In this document: one piece after another, positions 23,926 to 34,613 of the stretch
Layout of the letters: every line of letters starts with the position of its first letter
Position numbering within the stretch: the stretch's first letter is position 1
Origin: Adiantum capillus-veneris
Lineage: Eukaryota; Streptophyta; Polypodiopsida; Polypodiales; Pteridaceae
Length of the DNA stretch: 64,000 nucleotides
Assembly: GCA_014529385.2 (NCBI GenBank)
Contig: CM043964.1
Span: forward strand, 6,479,997-6,543,996
Reading direction: 5' to 3'
Position numbers and translations under genes: made by a program
The notes under the pieces: generated by a model
What the model was told of the DNA's origin: nothing
Database searches by the model: none
Seen by the model: only the letters and a program-made list of their open reading frames with translations

Positions 23926-24789
23926 ATGTATAACCCTGGGAGAGGACCTCGCCAGCAACTAACCCCTCCTCGTGCAAGACCTCAAGCTCCAGAACCACCA
24001 GCCCCTCACCTTCTACAACCACCCTGTGTGCAAGCTCAACCCCCTGCTGCTCAGCCTAATGTAAATGTTATCAAGATGGAAGAGGTGGCCAAAGGTAAGA
24101 TGAAGGTGGATGAATTGGAGACCATGCCCATCAAGCGTGTGCGGGTTCAAGAAGAAGCAACCAAGGAGGCAAGCAATGAGGCAAGTACATCCAAGGCAAG
24201 AAAGGAAGAAGGTAAGAAGAGAAAGAGTCGATCCATCAAAAGACCAATTGATATTTTAGATTTTTCACTGGGATCTAGGTCACAATATTATGATTTAGCG
24301 GCAGATGTGAGCTCTCAAGGGCCAAAGATCACTTGGCCACAACTACTCCATCTCTCCCCAAAGTTACAACGACAGTGGTCAAAGATGGTGAGTACAAGGG
24401 CAAGGCGAAGCAAGTTGGTAAGCGCAATAAAGGCCTATGGACTCAAAGACATGGTACTTCTAGTGGAGGCTCAAATCAAGGGACAATGGATTCCAAAAAC
24501 CTACATAGATAGTGGAGCTGAATTTTGTGTTATAACTGAAAGGTTAATGAATTAGTTGGGTTTGGAAGCTATGGGGTCATCACATATTAGGGCAAAAATG
24601 GCTAACAATGTTTCTGTCACCTGCATTGGTGTAGTGAAAGCTTTAAAGGTTTCTGTATTTGGTATTACTGTAGAAGTCGATGCATATGTAATACTAGTGA
24701 AGGGGGAAAGATGGCATTTCCGAGTTGCTATGGTCATTGGTATTACTGCAGAAGTTGATGCATATGTAATACCCCTACTAGGATCTTGA
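23926..24789 (+). pseudogene. Tat-like Gypsy gag-protease fragment
   Basis: The open frame to 24555 matches the gag 3' part and protease of the element at 60130-61050. Shared blocks are GPKITWPQLLHLSPKLQRQWSKMVST, a basic region, and the protease motif TYIDSGAEFCVITERLM. Here the motif is DSGA, unlike the DGGA of the two longer Tat-like elements. A TAG at about 24553 interrupts it, then AKMANNVSVTCIGVVKAL continues. The zinc knuckle and everything upstream are missing at the Copia joint. Near the end a stretch of about 34 bp is repeated (24661-24694, 24739-24772). No RT follows. Confidence 0.88.
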
Positions 24790-26587
24790 GTGTCATTAAC
24801 CTGGCTTGTTTAACCTTATACATGTACATAATGGTTAACACTCAATGGTTAACATTATACATGTACATAATGGTTAACACTCAAGTTGAACAACCTAGGT
24901 TTGATAACCAAAAGTAGCTTATTGAATAATCTCTAAAGTGGTTTATAAGTATAAAATTGTGTGATCTAAACCTCACCCTAATCCCTAATTTATAGTGAGC
25001 ACTCAAACATGCAAAGGCCATCTTATTATTTTTTTGAAATTCTTATGTTGATAGTGTTCTTATGTTTATTGTATTTCAATTGTATCAAAGCTATTACATA
25101 TGTTAGTGAGTTCAATGAAGCTACTTAGGTGACGTTTTTAGATGCATAAGAAAACTTATTTGCAAAGTTCTAGTTAAATTTTTGTCTTAAATTATGACAT
25201 AAGGCTTTAGAAAAGAAAACAATTATTCAAAGCACTGGAAAATCTCCGAAATTGAGTGGAAACATTGATGTAGAGTGCAACTTCTCATAAAAAGTGTTAC
25301 ATAAACAAAAGACCTCTATCCACTCTTAGTCTTTGTTTGCGTTAGACGGTGATCTTCATTCAACTCAAAAACTCTTTGCACAATGATGTCTAGTCTTAAC
25401 TAGTATCTGTGCATCTACTAAGTAGCACATGTGTATGCTAAGTAGTTTTGTGTATGTTAACTAGCACATTTTCATATCCCAATTAGCACTTCTCGATATG
25501 CTAACTAGCACCTCTCTATATGCTAAGCAACACCTATGAGAGATTCTAATTAGCACTTGGGCTAGTCCCCAAATCCAATGCTAATAGATGATGCTAGAGA
25601 GTTAACTTGAGTGTGTTTCCTATATTACAAGGAAAAAAGTGAATATTTGTACCACTACAGGTTGTAAGGATATTGTCTGCTTCTTGTTGCTAATCATAAA
25701 AGTAGTGTGGTGTATTGTGGAACATGAAATACAATCATGAGTATGCATGAGAGAGAGAGAGAGAGGTACAAAAGTTGATTGCAAGTACTCCCTCTTAAGT
25801 GGCCCTCCTACACTCCATCCTTCCCCTAATGCCAAGGTCTATACAAAATGGCTTGCAAATTTTTCGTGAACTTCCAGCCAAATTGTATCTTAAAATATAT
25901 AAGAGTTCTTGGGATGGAAAAATGCAATAAAATTTCTTGGAAAAATTGATGAGGATGAATGAAATCCATAAATTTATTGTGGAAAGTTAAATGAATGTAT
26001 CTACCATGAGCTCTTTTGTTACGAATGAGTTGTTTCAAGCCATTGCATTTATGTAGAAGAGATGGTACTTGGTCACTGTTGGTGTTAAATTCTAGACCTT
26101 TTGGAGTCTGGCCAATATCTTCAGACCCTCAAAACAGCCGAGGTTTTTTGGTTGCTATGGATGAAGAGCTTCGAGGGGTATGCATGATTCACTTCATTGG
26201 CTCTTTACCCTTAGATGGCCGTAGAAGCGAGTCAATGGTAGTGTGGCGATTGGTGTGTTTTTTAGCCTTGGAAGTAGAGGTGTTCCTGGTGCATATACCA
26301 CTAACACCGAGCAGCTTCAAGCATGTGTTCATGAAAGAAATAGTACACTATAAGAGCATGACAAATTTCAATGGGTATGGAAGCAACCCATCTGATGAAG
26401 GCATACAGCAGGGCCGGTTCAGAAGAGTATTTGAAGAATTTAGGTAAATTTTGAAATACATACCAAAGGAGATGGTCAACCCACAAAATAGATGTTGTGC
26501 ATCCAAAATTGATGTCCTATTTTTTGCAAGTACACTTAACAAAGGGCGGTAGGTATTCCAACAATTTCATAGAAATCTCCTTATGTC
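24790..26587. other. Intergenic DNA without a recognised gene
   Basis: Contains a 30-bp direct repeat (TTATACATGTACATAATGGT..., 24816 and 24853) and a degenerate repeat array at 25395-25565. A 143-codon plus-strand frame at 26016-26447 has no motif I recognise. Confidence 0.5.
25395..25565. repeat. Degenerate minisatellite (CTAACTAGCAC units)
   Basis: About seven diverged units of roughly 25 bp built around TATGCTAACTAGCAC. Unit length varies and point changes are frequent. Confidence 0.75.
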
Positions 26588-27490
26588 CTAGGTTTTGTCA
26601 GTGAGTGACAGTCCTTTAGTTTGGGGGATGAGGGAGGAATTACTGCATTTAGAAGAATCTACATTTGCCAGAGAGATTTGGGCTAGATTGAAGGTAAAAT
26701 CACATGAAAGGAGATGTTTGGCTTGAAGAGCAGTGGCTTTGCATTGATCAACTACCTCGCTAGAGATACTGCAAAGTAAGGCTAGAGAAGAGACAGTGAA
26801 GGGAGCACAATGATTAATAAGCTCAAATTCCCATAACTTGTTCTTTAATTGGATGGCATCTAACTCAAACTTTCTTGGTGGAAGTAGGGGCATGACACCA
26901 GCAAAGGATGGGGAAATAGATTTGTCAGTTTTGTTCTGAGCTGTAGTATTATCAAGGAAGGAAAAGGCTTCTTTTTCTTATGGATCTAGGAGTTCCAAAT
27001 CCAGCAAAGGATTGATGATGTTCTGGGTATGCTTAATTTCTATGGGTAGAGATGATAAGTTGTTGATTAGATAAAGATTGTTGATAATGGCTGGCAAAGA
27101 ACTGAAATAAAACTCAAGGTCAGTACTATCCTAGGCATTTATAAAGTATAGAGAAAGTAAGAAATTATCAAAGGCGGAAAGAATACTAGTGGGGTCTTTT
27201 CTGGACTTAGCAAGGATACTAATCCAATCATTCAAAGAAGATGTCTTGAGAGCAGATAGAGTTCTATTGCTGATAGCTTCCTGTTTGAAATCTAACAGGC
27301 ACTTATGAAATTCTAATCCTTTGAAGCAGGATAAGACAAATTGAGTAGTGAGAGGGGGTATTGGAATCTCTTTTTCCAGAGAATAGTCGAGCTTAATCAA
27401 TGAAGTGATCCATTCTGCCTGTATCACATAACTTAGAGTTAGGTTATAAAAAAGATCTTTATAATTTGTAGAACGGATAATCATGATCAA
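26588..27490 (-). pseudogene. Unrecognised protein-coding relic
   Basis: One minus-strand frame runs about 300 codons from 27490 to a stop at 26588-26590. It is interrupted only by TAG near 27134 and TAA near 26978. The segments are 119, about 51 and about 129 codons. Composition is that of a real protein, rich in Leu, Ile, Ser and Asn with mixed charged residues and no simple repeats. I see no transmembrane segment, zinc motif, catalytic signature or similarity to the elements here. It could be an unannotated element protein, a captured viral gene or a host pseudogene. No function is proposed. Confidence 0.35.
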
Positions 27491-28606
27491 ATAGTTAAGT
27501 TAACTATACAAGACTACCGTTCCACGGGTAGTCGGAGAAACATAGATCTGTGTGTTTATGAATGATTGTCCCCATCAATATGATTTGTATAGGTAACAAA
27601 ACCAAAAAGACCATATCAAAGACATTACAATTTTTGTTTCAAAGAATTTCCAAAAGACAGAGACTAATTCTATTATATTCCAAACAACAAAACAAAACTG
27701 ATACAATGGATGAAGAACAGGTGTCGATGCGACCTATACCTACCACCATTCAAAAACGATACCAAGTCAGAACTTGTAATGCCCCCATTGGGAAGACAGG
27801 TACAAGGCAGCCCCATCCGCTTGTTATCATTGTCTCTTACCCAGGATTTGTCACTCACTCACTCACTTGTTCATATTGTGTACATAATTCAGGGTTTTTG
27901 CTTTCCTAGGAAAAAAGCATCTAGTTCTAGACGGTGGACATTTTGCAAGTGAACGGTGAGCTGGTAGTTTCTGGTTTATAATCTTGAGTTTTTCTTGGCA
28001 AGTAATTGTTCACATCCTAGCAGTTTGCTTGTACATGACAGGCTTAGGTGCCAAGTCAGCCTGTAAACAAAGACATTCATGAGATGCATGCATAACCATG
28101 TATCATCCATGTTTAAAAACCATTTTTGTTAACATGTTTAATTAGATATGTGTATTCATAACAACTCTGGAAAAATTTTGCCAAAACTTCCTTTGTATAA
28201 TGAGCATATTTTCAAAAAAAACCTTTATGTTACAAACATACAAAATCAATATTCCTGGATTTCAGTCTCCAATAAAAGTAACCTATAACAGTATGCTTTG
28301 GTCAAACAACTTCTAATGTACATGATTTTAGTCTGTCATGGTATCCCGCCATAACTATATTTGGTAAAAAAAACTTTTAATGTACCAATTTTGAACCAAA
28401 TAGTCATGTCCAGTACATTTTTAGACGCTTACCATATATATGTATTTTAACCTGTATGACGAGGATATGAAGATGAACAGCTATAACTGGATTCTAAAAA
28501 CCACTTTGATGTAGTTAACTCTAGAGTATGTGCTATGGTTTAAGCATAAATCTATATAGTTTGGCTTTTTCAAAAAAGGGGCATGCATTTCTAATTATGT
28601 TATACA
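27491..28606. other. No gene recognised
   Basis: AT-rich. A GGAAAAATTTTGCCAAAACTTCC motif at 28168-28190 resembles the GGCAGAGTTTCC motif seen in element leaders. Confidence 0.5.
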
Positions 28607-28872
28607 TATTCAGCAGCAGTGTTTTATTTCATATAATAGGCTTGGGGTATATCCCTTATCAGTGGGTAATTACACCTACCTATGTTGGCCAAGTAAGTGG
28701 TTTTACCTATGTGTCCCACATCCAATTTTAGTAGTACAATAAGAAGAGTAGCCGTATTCAACAACAATGTTTCATTTCGTATAATAAGCTTGGAGCATAC
28801 CCCTAATTAGTGGGGTAATTACATCCACCTGTGTTGACTAGGTAAGTGGTTTTACTTGTGTGTCTACACCCG
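28607..28872. repeat. Diverged tandem duplication, period about 148 bp
   Basis: Copies starting TATTCAGCAGCAG (28607) and TATTCAACAACAA (28755) align over about 118 bp at roughly 80-85% identity. Shared blocks include GTAAGTGGTTTTAC. Confidence 0.85.
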
Positions 28873-29225
28873 CTTTGCATAAAATTAACCACAAAACCTC
28901 ACAAAGTTTCAACATTTTCTTGATCCGTAAAATTTTCATAAAATTTGTGCCTCTAAATCAAAGTATGCAAGCATTTATGGGTAGCCAAAGTCAAAGGAAG
29001 CTAGGGGTATCATCCAGGTGACACAATTGCCAAGGTGGCAGCTATCGTGGTAGACTGTAGTTGTCACTTTGCCTTTTTGAACATTGAATTGAATGGTACC
29101 TTGACCTAGGTAGTAGTCCCACGACATTAAGTGACACATAACATTAAAGAGGGAGGGGTAAGGGGATCGACGACGCGGAAGTGGATGCGAGGAGACCGAG
29201 GCAGATTAAACCCAAACGCGCGGCA
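28873..29225. other. No gene recognised
   Basis: Unique-looking DNA between the 148-bp duplication and a tRNA-like stretch. Confidence 0.5.
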
Positions 29226-29330
29226 AGTCAACGCGAAAAAGAACCCGAACGACGACTCGATTTGAACCCAGGGCCTCGTCGCCCAGATTGTGACGCATGG
29301 AGTAACCATCCCACCCGCACGCACATGTTG
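29226..29330 (-). other. tRNA-like stretch with pol III box B
   Basis: On the minus strand GGATGGTTACTCC (29299-29311) lies 29 bases before GGGTTCAAATC (29259-29269). The second matches the pol III box B (GGTTCRANYC) well, while the first is only a weak box A. No cloverleaf could be closed by eye, so this is at best a tRNA-derived SINE head. Confidence 0.25.
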
Positions 29331-29484
29331 TAACCATGGCCCGGGTTTTTGGGGTTTTATTATTAAAACATAGGCGCTGCCCGGGTTTAATCTGTGGCCG
29401 GATTTAATTTTTAAGTGCCCATCTACGACTGCAACCTCTCCGATTTTCGTGCGCGCACTTCTCTGCCCTCGATCCCCTTAAACA

Positions 29485-29501
29485 CCCCCCCCCCCCCCCC
29501 C
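29485..29501. repeat. (C)17 homopolymer
   Basis: Seventeen consecutive C bases followed by ACACACA. Confidence 0.95.
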
Positions 29502-29610
29502 ACACACATCTTTAATACTATGTGTTATTTAGTTCTGAGGTTAGTAGTCACTTGGAAAATGTTCTAACAATACCTATGGAATCTGTCCAAAAAGATTAAT
29601 TATGCTTGTA

Positions 29611-29980
29611 TTCATAGGATGCCCACAACATGGGCAAGTCGGCGAGTGTCCACAATCGACCAGCCAAAAGCCCACAGTTGTGCCTGTGTGTGCTACCAGA
29701 GGGCTTGCGCCTGAAGAAGTTGACCGTGCCGCTGCTCTGCACATGTATATTATTCCCTCTAGAAAGAGAGGAACCAAAAGCCACGAGACCCTCAGCCAAA
29801 CCTGCTACGCCCGAGGACAATCCCACAAGCAAGACTGTTGTGTCTTCATAGGATGCCCATAACATGGGCAAGTCGGCAAGTTTCCATAATCGACCAGCCA
29901 AAAGCCCACAGTTGTGCCTTTGTGTGCTACCAGCCACTGAAAGGTGGATACCTTGCGAGCCCAAAGTTGAGACCAAAACT
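29611..29980 (-). pseudogene. LINE zf-RVT region, duplicated
   Basis: Two minus-strand copies of FWLVDCG(H/N)LPTCPC(C/Y)GHPM lie at 29845-29933 and 29611-29699. The C-x-C-x2-G-H-P layout is that of the zinc-binding C-terminus found in plant non-LTR RTs. The duplicated block is 89 bp with a period of 234 bp. Confidence 0.55.
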
Positions 29981-30258
29981 CTGTCAGAAACGCTTGAGTG
30001 AGCCCTGATGTAGCCAATGCTCTGTTGTTGCTGGAGTGGCTGCCCTCCACCCTCTCAAGATAACTCTCTCCCTAGCCAAACTGTGTCCTGAAAGAAGCGG
30101 ATGTCCGGAGTGTCCGGGGGCACTCTCCACAATCCCACTAGAGTCGTGCTAGGGGAGGGGCTCCATATGCCCATAGCCGCCAATCATCGTCATCAAAGTC
30201 AGCCGGCGGATCTGGATCAATCAGCCACTTCCGCAAAGCAGCCGCCACCATTCCAGCC

Positions 30259-30818
30259 TGTCACAAAGTGATGACGTGGCGGACAGCAGAAACCCTAATT
30301 TCTGCCAGAAACCCTAAAATTCCTGCAAACCCTAATTTTTGCCAAAAACCCTAAATTCCGGAAATCGCGGAGGCGGATTATTAAAAAAAAAAAATTTATT
30401 TTTTTTTTTGGAAAATGATGAGCGACGCGAATTTTGCTTTTGCTTTTTTTTTTATTAAAAAAAAAAGAGAAAAGACTCTCTAAGAGAGAGAGAGAACTGA
30501 TGCTTTTGATTTTAAAAGCTTTTGGGGCTCTGCTTTTGGGCATCCCTTGTAACCTTTAAATTAGTGGTGAGGGCCTCACTTCTCAGAGCATCTGGACGCA
30601 GAGTCTGAGAGTGAAACCCTAACCGCTCTCTTGTACTTTGATGATTGATTAATACAAAAAGAAATACCGAAAGGGGCGCCAGTCTTTGGGGCCAATATCT
30701 CTAGGCACGGAACTCCGCCGGGCCAGTGCAAATCTATTGTGATCTGTGAATTGTTTTGAAGTGGTTATTTGGTGCTGTCGCGGTTGATTCTTGACTTGGA
30801 GTGTCCAAGTTTGTTACA
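30259..30818 (+). repeat. 5' LTR of the chromovirus, with telobox array
   Basis: TGTCACAAAG...TTGTTACA. It contains five AAACCCTAA motifs at 30290, 30309, 30327, 30346 and 30614. The first four are spaced 18-19 bp. A long A-run/T-run pair follows at about 30381-30410. Confidence 0.97.
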
Positions 30819-30819
30819 G

Positions 30820-30831
30820 TGGTATCAGAGC
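30820..30831 (+). other. Primer-binding site (tRNA-iMet type)
   Basis: TGGTATCAGAGC starts two bases after the 5' LTR. Confidence 0.95.
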
Positions 30832-30841
30832 ACGGCCGATT

Positions 30842-32471
30842 TCTCTTCTATGGGAAATCCGATCCCCGAAATTTTTTTTTCCGCGGCACCTATGGCTTCA
30901 GGCAATGATCAGTCGACTCCCTCTGCATCTGGAGATGCGGGCTGGGATCACAACGAAGATTCAGACAGAGAGTATGGCCCGCCTCGGCCTACTCAGGCGG
31001 AGCAAACAGAGATGGAGCGTCGTCAATTGATTGGCAATGCAACAAAGATGATGCTCAATTTTGCCAAGGACCCGAAGATGGTAAAATATATGAACCAGAC
31101 CTCTTTGAAAGAGGTACAGATGGAGTGGCAGAGAACCACAACACCACTCCCGAAACCCGCTCTCAAGAAACCTTCTACCTCCAAGAAATATACGGAGAAG
31201 GAACTGGAGAACGTGGTTGATGCACGGATTGCTCAGCTTTTCGACGTGCAAAAGAAAGGCAAAAAGCAGAACAAAGGTACTGACTTCCCGGGATATTTGG
31301 GTCTTCAGTCGACATTCGACAAAGCAAAGAAACGGAAGAAGCGTGTTCGATTTGAAGGAGTACCCAGTTCTTCTTCTTCTTCTTCTGACAGTTCTTCTAG
31401 CTCCTCGGATTAGAGCGAAGAAGACAGAAAAAAAGCAAAAAGCGAAGCAAGACACAAAGCTTCGGAACGGGCAAGAAAAAGGCAAAGAAGGCTACATCTC
31501 GCCCAGAGACTGACAGTTCTACTGAGGACTCGTCTACAGACAGCTCAGATTCCGATGACGGAAAGTTTTATGCGAACAAGAAGAATTTTTACAAAGCCAA
31601 CCAGTATGACTTTCTCGAAGATAACAGCAAGAAAGTCCGAGAGTTTAAGGAAGGTGGCCACTCGATCAAGTTTGATACTTTTCAGGATACTCAGATGCTT
31701 CGAAGGATTTGTCTCTTATACAGCAGTTTGACATCGCTTTCGCGGGAGGACATCGCTTTCGCGGGAGGACGCTATTCAGAGCACTCCAAGATTCGGAGAG
31801 CTGCCTCTTACTCTGAGGGGAATGCTCGTACTTGGTGGTCCACGCTTCTATTAAGCAAGACTGTGCCAGTTACATGGCTGAAATTCAAGAGGCTTTTTAT
31901 TTCTTCTTGGTTGACTCAAGAGTTTGAGCGAGATATACGAGCTGCTTGGAACCATCTCCGGATGACCAAGAGCGATACAGTGAATTCTTATTGTGAAAGA
32001 TTCTGGAGCTCTTTTCTACCCGCCTCTTCATTCAAGAAGATCTCGTTCAGAGAACAAATTGAGCGGTTTACCTTGGGTCTACCTACAGAGATCCGAGATC
32101 ACTGCTTGGAACAGAAGTCAGCTTCTATTCAGGAGTTGATGAGTCATGCGAACCGGGGCTTTGCCATTCACTCTGGCAGTCTGACCTACCCCACAAATGA
32201 GGCCATGACACAACGAGCCGAACAGACTTCTGGGAATGAAAGTAGAATGAAAAAGAGCAACCCAGAGAAAAAAAAAAAGGATGCACGACCCAAGCTTACT
32301 CCTGAGGAGACAGCTCGCTTCATCAAAGAGGGGAAGTGCTTTGGATGCGGGGAACATGGACATATTTCCGCAAAGTACCCTGATAAGGCACAGAAAGAAC
32401 AGAATGATAAAGACGACGACAGGTCTGAGAGTTCGAGAGCAGCTGAGGAATGTGGCAGAAAAGGCAGATAG
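30842..32471 (+). pseudogene. Chromovirus gag
   Basis: Gag frame from about 30851. It has an acidic N-terminus, KKPSTSKKYTEKELENVVDARIAQLF, and a Ser-rich run, with TAG at about 31411. The frame then shifts through DDGKFYANKKNFYKANQYDFL to the Gag core (NARTWWSTLLLSKTVPVTWLKFKRLFISSW, from about 31820). A 19-bp tandem duplication (31730-31767) adds a further shift. The knuckle CFGCGEHGHISAKY lacks the last Cys of CCHC (Tyr instead). Confidence 0.9.
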
Positions 32472-32984
32472 AAAAGCAGAACTGGTACCACATGGCGTGG
32501 GACTTGCACCGAATCAAATGAATGAAAGTACAAACTTTGCCGTTTTTTTTTTTTTGGGGCAAAGTGAAGGATCAAGAAGCTCTTTTGAAGGAGCCAAGGC
32601 CAACTTCTTTTCACTTGGAATTGGCGGCTCGATTTGGAACTGCGCCCGACAGACTGACGCCACTGGCGGAGGTAGTTCGAATGGCACCCGGATGGGATGT
32701 TGCCATTACACCGAGCATTGGCAAACTTCGTTTGCAATGACAGGGGTGTTCAGGGCACGTGAGTGACGTTCTACTCGGGATCCCTTGGTACCACAAGAAC
32801 TACGCCGTGGTTGACTACCGGGCCGAGAAAGCGACTTTGATAAATGAAGGGCTTAGAGATTGTACTTGATGAACTTCAGTTTTCTTACTCATTCTTTTGG
32901 GAGAATTGAACCATGGATAAAAGTTGAATATGTTTTGACCTGAAGAAAAGAACGCCAAGATTTTTTTCTCCACGCTCATGCCGA
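32472..32984 (+). pseudogene. Chromovirus protease remnant
   Basis: In one frame SFHLELAARFGTAPD and later LLGIPWYHKNYAVVDYRAEKATL match the retropepsin surroundings of Gypsy elements. The active-site D(S/T)G segment that should precede them is replaced by unrelated residues near a poly-T run (32540-32552). A stop and a shift lie between the blocks. No working protease is possible. Confidence 0.75.
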
Positions 32985-34613
32985 TTGCTTTTGAGAGGGC
33001 CTAAAGATCATACCATTGATCTGATATCTGGAAGCACACCACCGAATCGGCCACCTTATTGTGTGAGCCGAGTACAGAATGAAAAGATTATGAACTCAGT
33101 GAAAGACCTCTTGGAAAAGGGTCTTGTCCAGCTTAGTACTTCACCGTATTGCTCTCCAATGTTGTTGATTTTGAAGAAAGACAGATCTTGGAGAATGTGC
33201 ATCGATTATAGCACTCTCAACGAAATCACCATCAAGAACAGATTTCCGATTCCTAGGATCGATGATATACTCGACAGGTTACAGGGATCCTCGTGCTTTA
33301 GCAGGATTGACTTGAAGAGTGGATATCATCAGATCAGGATAGCGCCAGGAGATGTCTACAAGACAGCTTTTCGGACGACTTTTGGGTTATTTGAGTTTTT
33401 GGTGATGCCTTTTGGCTTAACCAATGCTCCTGCGACATTTAACCGGATGATGGACAGGATTTTTCGAGAGTACAGGCTATTTGTTGGCACTTTCTTTGAC
33501 GACATCATTGTTTTCTCGAAGAATGAGGTAGAACACAGAGATCATCTGCTTCAAGTCTTTTAGGCATTACGAGATCACACGCTAGTGATTAATGCAAAGA
33601 AAAGTGAATTTTTTCCTACCATGGATACACTTTTTGGGACACATTGTGTCAGCAACACAACAGGAGTGCAAATGGACCCGGCCAAGATAGAGACTATCCG
33701 TGATTGGCCCGATTTGAGGAATGTCCATGAAGTTAGAAGCTTCTTGGGACTATGTTCATACTACAGGCGGTTCATACGAAAGTTTGCAGAGGTTGCTTCC
33801 CCTTTGCATATCTTGACACAGAAAGGAGTACCTTTTTCGTGGGGACCCACAGAGGTGACTGCCTTTCAGACATTGAAAGAGAAATTGACTACGGGACCTA
33901 TTTTGACTTTTCAGGACTTGCAGAAGTCATTCGAAGTATATTGTGATGCTTGTGGTCGTAGTCTGGGTGCGGTCTTGATGCAAGAAGGCCATGTCATAGC
34001 TTACGAGAGCCGTTTGTTCTCTAGGCCGGAGATGACAGCACAGATTTATGAGAAAGAGCTTTTGGCAGTTATCCATGCTCTTACTCAGTGGCGGCATTAC
34101 CTACTCGGAGCGGATTTTATTGTCTTTACAGACCATCAGAGTTTGCGCTACTTCTTGTCACAGAAGCAGCTTTCGGAAAAGCAGATGCGGTGGGCGAACA
34201 TCTTGTCACAGTTTCACTTCCAGATTGTCCATGTGCAGGGACAGAAGAATGTGGTGGCAGATGCTTTGTCTCGGAAACCGTTGGTTCTGGCTATTTCCGC
34301 GATACATCATAGGAGCTTCGAGGATATGGTCGATCAGTGTGCCACAGATACAGGTTTTGCAGATATTTTCACACGGATACGGGATGGGGAGACAGTAGCT
34401 GGATACACCCTTCGGGAAGGCTACTTGATGAAAAAGACTATGTTGTGCGTTACACAGCCGTTGAGGGAAAAGGTTATGACTGATTGCCACTGTCCACCTT
34501 TTACGGGTCACCGCAGCATTGCTACCACCATGAAAGGGGTAGAGAGAGATTTCTTTTGGCGGAGACTGAAGAAGGATGTGGAAGAGTTTGTGCGCAGTTG
34601 CTTGGTATGCTAG
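32985..34613 (+). pseudogene. Chromovirus RT, RNase H and integrase N-terminus
   Basis: The frame 32985-33563 has the RT core: KDRSWRMCIDYSTLNEITIKN, SRIDLKSGYHQIRIAPGD, and the active site FFDDIIVFSKN (FFDD where YxDD is usual). TAG at about 33561 ends it. The frame 33585-34613 carries the RT thumb (FLGLCSYYRRFIRKFAEVASPL), RNase H (YCDACGRSLGAVLMQEG, KELLAVIHALTQWRHYL, TDHQSLRYFL) and the integrase zinc region (GHRSIATT...SCLVC). A TAG then follows. Confidence 0.93.

Noticed and set aside
26016-26447. Plus-strand frame of 143 codons
   Set aside because: No recognisable motif, no consistent neighbours and stops close on both sides. Kept only as part of the unassigned region.
26588-27490. 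Alternative genetic code making TAG/TAA sense codons
   Set aside because: Other frames here use the standard code and land plants do not reassign these codons. Pseudogene decay is simpler.
28607-28872. CRISPR-like array
   Set aside because: Only two long diverged copies with no short regular repeats and spacers, and the window is clearly eukaryotic.
31695-32471. A separate host zinc-knuckle protein
   Set aside because: Gag core and knuckle lie in the chromovirus between PBS and RT, so this is Gag, not a host gene.
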